The notes below the pieces were generated by a model. It was given only the letters and a program-made list of their open reading frames with translations, did not search any database and was not told where the DNA came from. DNA of 64,000 nucleotides from Actinoplanes sp. L3-i22 (GTDB lineage: Bacteria > Actinomycetota > Actinomycetes > Mycobacteriales > Micromonosporaceae), in assembly GCF_019704555.1 (NCBI RefSeq), contig NZ_AP024745.1, positions 2,476,001 through 2,540,000 on the forward strand. Direction: 5' to 3'. Shown here in pieces: positions 18,014 to 25,209 of this stretch (the first letter of the stretch is position 1; the number at the start of each line of letters is the position of its first letter). Made by a program: the position numbers and the translations under genes.

Positions 18014-18463
18014 ATGCCGCGTTCGAGCGTTTTGGGCGAGGCGACTCACATCGAGCCGACCTTGGATGATCGTGAGCGTGCGGCCGCGATCAGTCATGCG
18101 ACGGCCGGGATCTCCCAGGCGACCCTTCGGTTGCCCGACGGGCAGGAGATTGCCCTGCCGGAGTCCTTGGTTGCCGTGCTGATCGCTTCTGCCGGGCAGC
18201 TATCGCAAGGCCACGGCGTCACCGTGCTTGCTACCGAGGTTCGTCTGACCCCGGCCGAAGCCGGGGAGTTGCTCGGGTTGTCCCGGCCGTTCGTGGCCAG
18301 GTTGCTGGACGCCGGAGAGATCCCGTCGGAGCGTCTGCCCGAGAGCAGGCATCGGGTAGTGCGTCTGGAGGATGTGCTGGAGTTCAAGGTGCGCCGAGAA
18401 CGTCGGCGGGCGGGCCGTCGACTCGTCGCGGACGCGGTTCAATCCGCGGACCTTCCCTACTGA
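18014..18463 (+). CDS. Antitoxin with excisionase-type helix-turn-helix, partner of a PIN toxin
   Basis: 149 residues starting at ATG 18014 after a strong GGGGAGG. The middle reads VRLTPAEAGELLGLSRPFVARLLDAGEIPSE, quoted in part (GELLGLSRPFVARLLDAG), an excisionase/MerR-like DNA-binding helix pair, followed by RHRVVRLEDVLEFK. This architecture is common for antitoxins coded just upstream of PIN-domain RNases in actinomycetes. The antitoxin is intact while the toxin gene behind it is broken. It likely still represses its own promoter, an AT-rich stretch at 17975-18000. Confidence 0.8.
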   Translation: MPRSSVLGEATHIEPTLDDRERAAAISHATAGISQATLRLPDGQEIALPESLVAVLIASAGQLSQGHGVTVLATEVRLTPAEAGELLGLSRPFVARLLDAGEIPSERLPESRHRVVRLEDVLEFKVRRERRRAGRRLVADAVQSADLPY

Positions 18464-18480
18464 CCGCAGCGGCGCTCCCG

Positions 18481-19024
18481 ATGGCCGTTCTCGGTCATTC
18501 ATGGACCTCATGCTGGCCCTGACCGAGAACAGCGTGCATGAGGTGCTTTTGGGCGCAGGCTTGCGGAGTGGGAACGGGTCATCGTTCGGGAGGAACGGCG
18601 ATCCGCAGCCTCCGCCGCAGCGATCACGGCCGCGATCCGTGAGTATTTCGCCGACAGCGAGGTTCCTGAGCCCGCCTACGCTGACCTGGTCGAGCGGATG
18701 CCTGGCAAAGATCCTGACGACCGGGTCCACATGGCCGCCGCCATCGCCGGTCGCGCCGCAGCGATCGTGACCTGGAATCTCGCCGACTTCCCCGCTGACG
18801 AACTGGCATCCCATGGAGTGCGGGTCTGCACGCCGGACAACTACCCGTGCGGCTTGCTCGATGCTTGGCCGGACGAGGTCCTCGACTCCGTTGTCCGATT
18901 GGCCGGCGAGAAGCGCCATCCGCCGATGACCCCGCTCGACCTGACCAACCTGCTCGCCAAAGCCGGCGTACCGGCGCTCGCCCAGCGGCTACAGACCCTC
19001 TTGACCGAACGCGATCCCGATTGA
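18481..19024 (+). pseudogene. PIN-domain toxin remnant with two frameshifts
   Basis: Three frames carry pieces of one PIN RNase in order. MAVL from ATG 18481 comes first. SFMDLMLALTENSVHEVL follows in another frame. From about 18560 a third frame reads LAEWERVIVREERRSA, RMPGKDPDDRVHMAAAIAG, AAAIVTWNLADFPADE and so on to the TGA at 19022-19024. The first catalytic Asp of the PIN fold (normally in an LDTN-like start) falls in the lost piece. The later acidic residues (DPDDR, NLADFP) remain. The gene cannot make an active toxin. Two separate lesions make a sequencing error unlikely. Confidence 0.75.
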
Positions 19025-19097
19025 TCGACAGTGCGCGCCCAGCGCGATTCGAACCTGCGACCGTCGGAGTAGGAGACCTGTCGGGCGCTGTCGATCA
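19022..19097. other. 76-bp element with a tRNA T-arm-like motif between 10-bp inverted repeats
   Basis: TGATCGACAG (19022-19031) and CTGTCGATCA (19088-19097) are exact inverted repeats. Between them, on the minus strand, is GGTCGCAGGTTCGAATC, which matches the T-arm of actinomycete tRNAs. The 3' side of the T-stem does not pair and the T-loop is about 12 bases too far from the end, so this is not a working tRNA. It sits at the junction between the toxin remnant and the lower-GC segment and may be an attachment-site scar. No second copy was found in the window. Confidence 0.35.
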
Positions 19098-19301
19098 TCG
19101 TTGTTCACCGATCATCATCCTGACCAGGGAGGAAGCCCGTGGTGGCGGTGGTCGTCTCATTCAAGATCACGATGCCTCATTGCCAATGATGCCGATCATG
19201 GGTAACTAAGCGGGTAACGGCTCGCCTGACCAAGCTGGCCGAAGCGCCGCCCTCCCAGCCGCTGATGGGGTGATACGCCTACAGCGTGGAATGCTGTTTC
19301 C

Positions 19302-21467
19302 GTGACGACTGGTAAGTACCTTGGTCCGACACTGGTGACCGCAACCGTGGTTCCTGCCCGCGCGGCCTACTTGGTACGCCCAGACAGCTCATCAGGCTTC
19401 TTGAGGGCGGTTCAGGAGGCCAGCACCCGTTGGGGCGGTCTAACCGAGCCCATCTTGCCCGTAGACGATGACGGTTCACTTGCGAAGTGGTGGACAGAAG
19501 TCCTGGAACTATCTGACGTCCAGGCCCTTGTGAATGTGGACGTTTCACCAGAGAAAGCATCTAAGGTCGGCGCGACGTTTGGCCTTCCGATTGTGGACAT
19601 CGCTCACATTGATGAGCGGGAGCCGACCAGCATGACTGGCCATCCAACGCACTTCGCGCCGGTGATGCATCCGGATCTTGGCCCGCTCTTTGTTGCGCCG
19701 CCGAGCGAGGGGCAACTATGGGCGGCCGCAGCGGTCGGAGCATTGACTCCTCAACATTACGACTCTCTGATCAAAATCGGTGGCTCCAACGTAGTTCAGA
19801 TACCGCAGCCTGATCAGTTGGCGCGGGCACAACTCCGTGGTCAAACCCTGATAGGGCAGACAGCGAGCCAGTTTGCAGTGTCGCAGGCTGGGTCCAATTT
19901 CATCGGCGAACGTCCAATGGTAATTGTCCTCACCGATGGCAAGTCATTCACAGATTGCATTTACTTTTGGAATCTCCGAGCCCTGATTCCTTTAGGTCTT
20001 CTGGACTGGCCGATGGCCATCCTGCCGGCGGGTGATCTGCCAAATTGGCTGAATATCGATCAATTGGTCCAAGCAGCCTTTGCGCGGTCGGGGGCTTTTG
20101 CGCCTGACGTGCTATTTATTAGCTCTAGCCTCGCTGAGGCAGACGTTCATGAGGCTGCTGCTGTACTCGGACTCACCCGATCTGAGAGCGATAAGATCAA
20201 GGTCGGCCTGACCTTTCCAGCTCGGACAAGAGTGCCTCCATACACCTACAAAATGGGTGGTGATATTCGTTTCTTGTTTGCGGAAGATCGGCAGTATGGC
20301 GTGGGAGTAGACGCCGATGTCCATCTGTTCCGTGGACAACTAAGCCCGGTGACTTTTCGGAATCCAGTTTCGTTCGAATCTGAGATTGCGCACGGCTTGT
20401 TGAGGCTGAGTGGAGGGCCGCTTTCGCGCCTGCCACGACGAGCCTCAACTGCTCGACTTATTCGCGATGATGCCAGATGGGTACGCGACGGAGTGGAGAT
20501 AAACGTCCAACTCCGAAAGGAATATCGTCTGACGCTCGGAATTCCTACGCTGGAAGAGGCGACGTATGCGGCGCTTGGCGACGTTGTGGGCGGCCAGGAG
20601 TTGTCGGATAAAGGCCGAATTGGAGAAGCTCTTAGGCGCGGCTTGGATTTGACGAAGCTTCTCCAGGCTGGCGTTTATGAAGCCATAATCTCGCTTACGA
20701 CTCCTCGATCGAAGGAGCTTCTTCGTGAGCTAAAAAGGGCCGGGGGAGTAGAGGTTCCTGAGGGTCGTTTGATCGAAATCGCAGCCTCTTGGGGCGGGCG
20801 ATCGGAGCGGCGCTATCGCACGGCCAGTCAGGTAGCGTCGGAGATCGGGGACTCGGGACAGCGGGCTTTGGAGTCGCTTTGCTCGATTGGATGGGCCGAG
20901 CGAGGGTTCGAAGTCAATTGCAGCCTATGCGGTGTTCGCTCTTTTGTGCCGTTGTTGGCGACTACGGACATGGCCAGATGCCCCGGGTGTGGCACTGAAA
21001 ATACGTATACAGTCGCGTCGTCCGGAGACACTCTCGCAGTTCAGTATCGACTCAATGCTTTGGTCGATCGCGCGGCCGATCAAGGTGTGATTCCTCACCT
21101 CCTAGTGGAAGCCGCAATATGCGGCACCGCGGAAAGAGGATTTTTAATACCTGGCCTAAACGTTGTATTCAGAGATGGCGGGAAAAACGAAGTCGATGTC
21201 TTCGGCGTGCTGGATTCGCGGATGCTTTCCGGTGAAGTAAAAACTAAAGCTTCTGAATTCAATGACGGGCAGATTTCCCGTGACATAGAAGTCAGCCGAC
21301 GGCTTGGCGTTGACCTCCATCTCATCGGATGTATCCAACCCATTCCGGATGCAACTCGCAGCGCTGTCGAAACTCTTTGCCTTGAGGCAGGACTTGAAAT
21401 GATGGTCTGCGATGGCCCTATTCTGCGACCTGCCGCTCCTGTTTATGGTGGCGCAAGGCTTGTTTAA
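19302..21467 (+). CDS. Large protein with zinc ribbon and C-terminal PD-(D/E)XK-like nuclease domain, possible defence gene
   Basis: 721 residues from GTG 19302, in DNA visibly poorer in GC (about 55% in a sampled line) than its surroundings and with TTA and other rare codons, a sign of transfer. The first ~530 residues match no family I recognise. Residues 540-563 form a four-Cys zinc ribbon (CSLC and CPGC). The C-terminal part has NEVDVFGVL with Asp632 and SGEVKTK with Glu645-x-Lys647, spaced as in Mrr/Card1-like PD-(D/E)XK nucleases. A helix-turn-helix-like stretch precedes the ribbon. Likely a DNA- or RNA-cleaving effector; the defence role is inference from domain, composition and neighbourhood. 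Confidence 0.7.
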   Translation: MTTGKYLGPTLVTATVVPARAAYLVRPDSSSGFLRAVQEASTRWGGLTEPILPVDDDGSLAKWWTEVLELSDVQALVNVDVSPEKASKVGATFGLPIVDIAHIDEREPTSMTGHPTHFAPVMHPDLGPLFVAPPSEGQLWAAAAVGALTPQHYDSLIKIGGSNVVQIPQPDQLARAQLRGQTLIGQTASQFAVSQAGSNFIGERPMVIVLTDGKSFTDCIYFWNLRALIPLGLLDWPMAILPAGDLPNWLNIDQLVQAAFARSGAFAPDVLFISSSLAEADVHEAAAVLGLTRSESDKIKVGLTFPARTRVPPYTYKMGGDIRFLFAEDRQYGVGVDADVHLFRGQLSPVTFRNPVSFESEIAHGLLRLSGGPLSRLPRRASTARLIRDDARWVRDGVEINVQLRKEYRLTLGIPTLEEATYAALGDVVGGQELSDKGRIGEALRRGLDLTKLLQAGVYEAIISLTTPRSKELLRELKRAGGVEVPEGRLIEIAASWGGRSERRYRTASQVASEIGDSGQRALESLCSIGWAERGFEVNCSLCGVRSFVPLLATTDMARCPGCGTENTYTVASSGDTLAVQYRLNALVDRAADQGVIPHLLVEAAICGTAERGFLIPGLNVVFRDGGKNEVDVFGVLDSRMLSGEVKTKASEFNDGQISRDIEVSRRLGVDLHLIGCIQPIPDATRSAVETLCLEAGLEMMVCDGPILRPAAPVYGGARLV

Positions 21468-21519
21468 GCAGCGGGTTTCGGGTGCTGAATATAAGGCAGG
21501 CTTTAGCATCGCCACACTA

Positions 21520-22309
21520 CTACTTAAGAAGAGAGACTATAAGACTTCCCGCTCCGCAGACAGCGGCGATTACAGTCGCCAGTAACATAATCTGCTTGTT
21601 TAGATCATCGTCCCTATGTGCGGTCCATATCCACCGTGCGGAATTGACAACTCCTCCAAGGAGGCGCTTGATTAATGATTCCGTATCGATAATCGGCCGC
21701 AGCGTCACGCCGCTGGAGGTTGCCCAAAACGTAGAATCCTGCCGCGAACGAGCCAAGCACGAAAAAGCTAAATACTGCACCTAGAAATGCGAGTCCGATT
21801 CGATCCTCCAGAACCGGACGTGTTTCGGTGTAGAGCCACCCAAGTCTTGCGACCTTGTCCAGTATTAGCAACGGAACGCTAAGGGCGATTGCAGGCCCAG
21901 CGGCAGCGCCGGCGTAGTCTCGCTTTTGCCCGCGCTTCTCCGCCCCTTTCAGTAATTCCGCAACGTTCCAATAAGACTCCGGCAGCTCATCGCCGGGTCC
22001 TTCGTATTTCAGCGAAACGAAGCGTCGTTTAGGACCAGGGACCTCAAGGCTGAAAAGCCGGTCGCCGCTCCTGGCCGAAAGCTCAAAGCTGTATATTCGC
22101 CCCTTGGGGGCAATTTCGATTAGCTCATCCAGCGATGAGGACTTGGTGAATACAGTCTTCCGTGACCAGGTGCTCTGTGGCGAATAAGCACCTATTTGCC
22201 AAGTAACCTCATCTGCGTCCAGCTCGCTGCTAATCTTTCGCAGGTCGTCTGTCAAAAGTCGCACCGCTCGAAATCGAGCGGAAGCAGATGTGCGCTTCTC
22301 GATTGTCAC
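21520..22309 (-). pseudogene. Membrane protein of unknown family, apparently frameshifted near its end
   Basis: From GTG 22309 the first frame encodes a soluble N-terminal region (SSLDELIEIAPKGRIYSFEL), then two membrane helices (AIALSVPLLILDKVARLGWL and LAFLGAVFSFFVLGSFAAG), and stops at 21614. From about 21730 a second frame continues with well-formed protein (TLRPIIDTESLIKRLLGGVV) and a third helix (KQIMLLATVIAAVCGAGSLI), stopping at 21520. The two frames overlap for about 165 bases. A one-base lesion in the GGCAACCTCCAGC area would join them. No slippery heptamer is evident. It is convergent with the nuclease-like gene and shares its low GC. If intact in relatives it would be a three-helix inner-membrane protein, which fits a membrane effector. 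Confidence 0.5.
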
Positions 22310-22643
22310 CGAGCCAGTCTATACAAGGCGACCGTAGTGCCTCCACATCGGAGCGCTGGCAAAATCGGGGATTGGTGCTCTCATTCCAAAGTCTCAAATA
22401 TCCACTATTCAGTGGATTGGCGCGTGGCCATTCTTCCGCGTGCGCATCGCCTAGTCGGCTATCGGCACCAGTCATGAGTGGCTGCCTCTCGTCTCAAGGG
22501 CACCTTGGGGGCATGACCCCTCAGAGCCGGGCAAGAGGACCGCCGCGTGATAGCACCCGCCAATCTGCCACGGTTTGGGAGTCGGCGTGAAGGCATAGAT
22601 TGAGAACCTTCGACTCTTGACTGTGGGTAATTGGGCGGTCACG
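22310..22643. other. 334-bp gap without a gene, small hairpin
   Basis: No convincing gene on either strand. ATCCACT and AGTGGAT (22400-22417) form a seven-pair hairpin with an ATTC loop. The gap separates the leftward membrane gene from the rightward DUF6879/Scr1 cluster and should hold both promoters. AT-rich stretches at 22391-22420 and 22595-22635 are the likely places. Confidence 0.4.
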
Positions 22644-22910
22644 ATGGCTGAGCGCGCAACACTTCGCAACCTTCGAGGCAGGGAGTTGGCCGTGCGCCTA
22701 ACCTTTGTAGCCAAGGACCCGAACTCCAACCCGACGAACTCGCCGACCCTCTACCGGACTGACCGGGGTAGCTGGTTGGTGCAGGGCTTCGTTGTGACTG
22801 ATCCTGACGCGCTGGCGGAGATGGACATTCCGGAGGGAGAGTCTGTGGTCGAGATCCCGGACAGGATGATCCAGTTCTTCACCGAGGAGGGCCGTGGCGT
22901 CGCTGGATGA
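22644..22910 (+). CDS. Small hypothetical protein of the DUF6879/Scr1 cluster
   Basis: 88 residues from ATG 22644 (MAERATLRNLRGRELAV); a TTG/GTG start at 22617-22623 would add up to nine residues. It shows FVAKDPNSNPTNSPTLYRT and a conserved-looking WLVQGFVVTDPDAL. Proteins like this stand just ahead of DUF6879 genes in many Streptomyces and Micromonosporaceae. Function is unknown. It overlaps the next gene by 17 bases. Confidence 0.75.
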   Translation: MAERATLRNLRGRELAVRLTFVAKDPNSNPTNSPTLYRTDRGSWLVQGFVVTDPDALAEMDIPEGESVVEIPDRMIQFFTEEGRGVAG

Positions 22911-23412
22911 GGCGGAGTTCGATCGCCTGCTCCGTACCTTCGAGAGGTCGTCAGACCACCTGGAGACGCGTGACGCCTACGGAACCGAAGTTGAGATTCC
23001 GTACATGGCCAAGTGGGCGGCTCAGGAACCTGACGATCTGAGCTGGCTTGATGACTGGTGTTCCACTCTGCGGAGCCATGTGGCCGCGGGCAAGAGCGTC
23101 CGTCGGGCGCGGGTGGTCTCTGAGCCGCTGAGCGACTACCAACTATGGAGTTTCAGCATTGCCGGCCCGATGGTCGACGCCGGCGAAGACATCCGGTGGA
23201 CTCCCCGTTCGCAGGTGTCGTCGCTAGCTCTGCCGGGAAACGACTTCTACCTGTTCGACGACCGGCTCGTGGTCTTCCTGCTCTACACCGGGAACGGACT
23301 GAACGCCGGTATGGAGACCTCGACCGACCCCGCGGACGTCAACCTATGCCGATCCGCGTTCGACGCGGTGTGGAAGCTCGCGATCCCGCATCGTGACTAC
23401 GAACCCAAGTAG
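22894..23412 (+). CDS. DUF6879 family protein
   Basis: 172 residues from GTG 22894. The family pattern is visible: F(D)RLLRTFERSSDHLETRD, quoted in part (RTFERSSDHLETRD), then EPLSDYQLWSF and NDFYLFDDRLVVFLLY. DUF6879 proteins are coded next to Scr1/DUF5753 helix-turn-helix regulators in a many-copy gene pair of actinomycetes related to the WhiJ/BldB-type developmental modules. Its biochemical role is unknown. It overlaps the regulator gene by 20 bases, indicating coupled translation. Confidence 0.85.
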   Translation: MASLDEAEFDRLLRTFERSSDHLETRDAYGTEVEIPYMAKWAAQEPDDLSWLDDWCSTLRSHVAAGKSVRRARVVSEPLSDYQLWSFSIAGPMVDAGEDIRWTPRSQVSSLALPGNDFYLFDDRLVVFLLYTGNGLNAGMETSTDPADVNLCRSAFDAVWKLAIPHRDYEPK

Positions 23413-24244
23413 CTCCGCCAAGCAGGCGCAACAGGCGCTCGGCGCCCGACTCCGTGAGATCCGCAGAGATGCCGGACTCTCGGGGCGGGCGCTGGCTGCT
23501 GCAACCGGTCAGCACTACACCAGGGTGAGCAAGCTGGAGAACGGCGTCCAGCAGCCGACTTCCGATGACATTCGTGACTGGTGCCGGGCCTGCGGCGCTG
23601 ACGCTCAGGCACCAGATCTTCTCGCAACGCTGCGGGCGGTCGAGTCGGCCTACATGGAGTACCGCCGCCAAGCGCGCGCTGGGATGAAGCGCTTGCTGGG
23701 CGTCCGTGCCCCGACCCTGTACGAACAGACTCGCCTGTTCCGCATCTATGAGCACAACGTGATCCCTGGCCTCTTCCAGACGCCCGACTACTGCGCGGCC
23801 ATGCTGTCGTTCTGGAGCCGCTTTCTGGACGTCCCCAATGATCTGGAAGAAGCTGTCGCTGTCCGGATGGAGCGCCAGAAGGTCCTCTACCAGCGAGGTA
23901 AGCGGTTCGCCGTAATCCTGGAAGAGCAAGCACTGCGAACCTGGTTCGGGGATGCCGAGACTCAGGCCAACCAACTCGACAGGCTGTTGACCGTCATGTC
24001 ACTTCCCAGTGTGGCTTTGGGAGTGATTCCGCTGATGGTTGAACGCGGAGCCGTGCCGTCGGCAGGGTTCTGGATCTTTGACGACCAGTTGGTCGGTTTG
24101 GAGATTCCCACCGCCAGCGTCGAGGTTACCCAGCCAAGCGAGATTGAGCTGTATGGGCGGATGTTCGAGAACCTGCATCAGGTTGCTTTGTACGGGAAGC
24201 CGGCGAGGGATCTCATCACCCGTGTGGCGGGCGAGTTGAGCTGA
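23393..24244 (+). CDS. XRE-type regulator of the Scr1/WhiJ-like family (DUF5753)
   Basis: 283 residues from GTG 23393. An XRE helix-turn-helix at about 12-66 (LGARLREIRRDAGLSGRALA, YTRVSKLENGVQQP) is followed by the DUF5753 sensor region (LFRIYEHNVIPGLFQTPDY, VRMERQKVL, VALGVIPL, YGRMFENL). Such proteins act as DNA-binding partners or antitoxin-like regulators for adjacent small proteins. The palindrome at 24272-24283 just downstream could be a site, but that is untested. Confidence 0.92.
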   Translation: MTTNPSSSAKQAQQALGARLREIRRDAGLSGRALAAATGQHYTRVSKLENGVQQPTSDDIRDWCRACGADAQAPDLLATLRAVESAYMEYRRQARAGMKRLLGVRAPTLYEQTRLFRIYEHNVIPGLFQTPDYCAAMLSFWSRFLDVPNDLEEAVAVRMERQKVLYQRGKRFAVILEEQALRTWFGDAETQANQLDRLLTVMSLPSVALGVIPLMVERGAVPSAGFWIFDDQLVGLEIPTASVEVTQPSEIELYGRMFENLHQVALYGKPARDLITRVAGELS

Positions 24245-24271
24245 CGCAACTATTCGCAACATCATGGACCC

Positions 24272-24283
24272 GGGAGATCTCCC
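24272..24283. promoter_or_regulatory. 12-bp perfect palindrome
   Basis: GGGAGATCTCCC lies 27 bases after the regulator stop and 42 before the next small gene. It has no loop, so it fits an operator better than a terminator. Regulator unknown. Confidence 0.3.
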
Positions 24284-24325
24284 TCACCTAGCGTCAATCC
24301 CTGTTGCCAATGACGGGTGTGACCC

Positions 24326-24490
24326 ATGGTGCTGATAGTCGCAGTTGTCTCGCTGGCCGTCGGGTTCGTCAGCGGTGTCCTCAGCCTGAAGGCCAAGAAC
24401 CGCTGGTGTCCCGGTTGCGGGACGAGCCTTGCCTGCCTCGCCTGCGAGGAGGTGAAGAGTGGAGCACCGCGTCCCGACCACGAGGCGTGA
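24326..24490 (+). CDS. 54-residue membrane-anchored zinc-ribbon protein
   Basis: Short gene from ATG 24326. A single membrane helix (MVLIVAVVSLAVGFVSGVL) is followed by a cytosolic mini zinc ribbon with cysteines in WCPGCG and CLACEE, then a charged tail. Small helix-plus-CxxC proteins of this shape are frequent in Micromonosporaceae next to Scr1/DUF6879 modules. Too small for confident family naming. The next gene begins four bases after its stop. Confidence 0.6.
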   Translation: MVLIVAVVSLAVGFVSGVLSLKAKNRWCPGCGTSLACLACEEVKSGAPRPDHEA

Positions 24491-24494
24491 GGTC

Positions 24495-24725
24495 ATGTCG
24501 AGCGTCATCCTCAAGGTGAGCGTCATGGGTGGCTATTCGGTTGAGCCGGAGGGCGACTACATCGGCTGGATCCATGCCAGCGTCGGCGATCGATGGAGCC
24601 CCTACGTGAGGCGTCCCGGCACCAGCGGCGACCTACTCGGCCGGTTCACTCAAGAGGAGGCTGTGAAGGTGATTGTGACCGCCTGGGACGCGGGCGCGGC
24701 GCTGCCGAACGGATGCCGGGCATGA
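24495..24725 (+). CDS. Small hypothetical protein
   Basis: 76 residues from ATG 24495 (MSSVILKVSVMGGYSVEP); GTG 24459 would overlap the preceding gene and is less likely. It reads like a small beta-rich protein with GDYIGWIHASVGDRWSPYV and a C-terminal helix EEAVKVIVTAWDAGAAL. No family recognised. Its stop overlaps the following ATG. Confidence 0.6.
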   Translation: MSSVILKVSVMGGYSVEPEGDYIGWIHASVGDRWSPYVRRPGTSGDLLGRFTQEEAVKVIVTAWDAGAALPNGCRA

Positions 24726-25048
24726 CGGAGAAGCGTGAGTATCCGCCAGCTGTTCTCGTGCATGCCGAGTCGTGTCCCGACGTGGCGACTCTGCGACGAC
24801 GCCGGGTGACCCTGATCCCGATGATCACGCCTGTCATAGCCCAGACCTACCCGAACGGCCGGATGCACAACTGCTTTCACTTCTCGTTGCAGAGTCAAGG
24901 TGTGGTCGAGACGGTCCAGTACCCGCCGCATTCGTACGAGGAGTCGACGGTGATGTACGACGACGCTGCCATTCCGTTGTGCACGGTGTGTATGGGTACG
25001 CATGGAGTCCTGGACCGTCTGATCCTGCCCCCGGGTGTGCGTAGCTGA
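24722..25048 (+). CDS. Small hypothetical protein with paired cysteines
   Basis: 108 residues from ATG 24722, overlapping the previous stop as ATGA. PLCTVCMGTHG near the end has a CxxC and could bind metal together with upstream Cys/His residues (HAESC, NCFHF). Central region RRRVTLIPMITPVIAQTYP is unusual. Function unknown; last gene of the cluster. The 161 bases after it hold no gene that I can support. Confidence 0.6.
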   Translation: MTEKREYPPAVLVHAESCPDVATLRRRRVTLIPMITPVIAQTYPNGRMHNCFHFSLQSQGVVETVQYPPHSYEESTVMYDDAAIPLCTVCMGTHGVLDRLILPPGVRS

Positions 25049-25209
25049 CGGGTATCGGAGCGGGCGGGTAGCAGGGGCCTGATCTTCAACTCTCCGCACC
25101 ACCTGAACGAGCCGGAGGGCGCGGATCAGAGCAACCCCGCCAAGCGTCACCCACGCCTTTCATGGGCGGCGGGCTTCCTCTGGCAGTTCCGCACACCTCG
25201 CGCATCGGA

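Noticed and set aside
19031..19078. tRNA gene on the minus strand
   Set aside because: Only the T-arm 5' side and loop look right; the T-stem does not close and the distance to the acceptor-like repeat is about 12 bases too long.
18841..19098. 85-codon leftward open frame
   Set aside because: Antisense to the PIN remnant and the inverted-repeat element; no ribosome site or domain.
22472..22729. 85-codon leftward open frame in the gap before the DUF6879 cluster
   Set aside because: No domain, overlaps the start of a better-supported rightward gene, and has no ribosome site.
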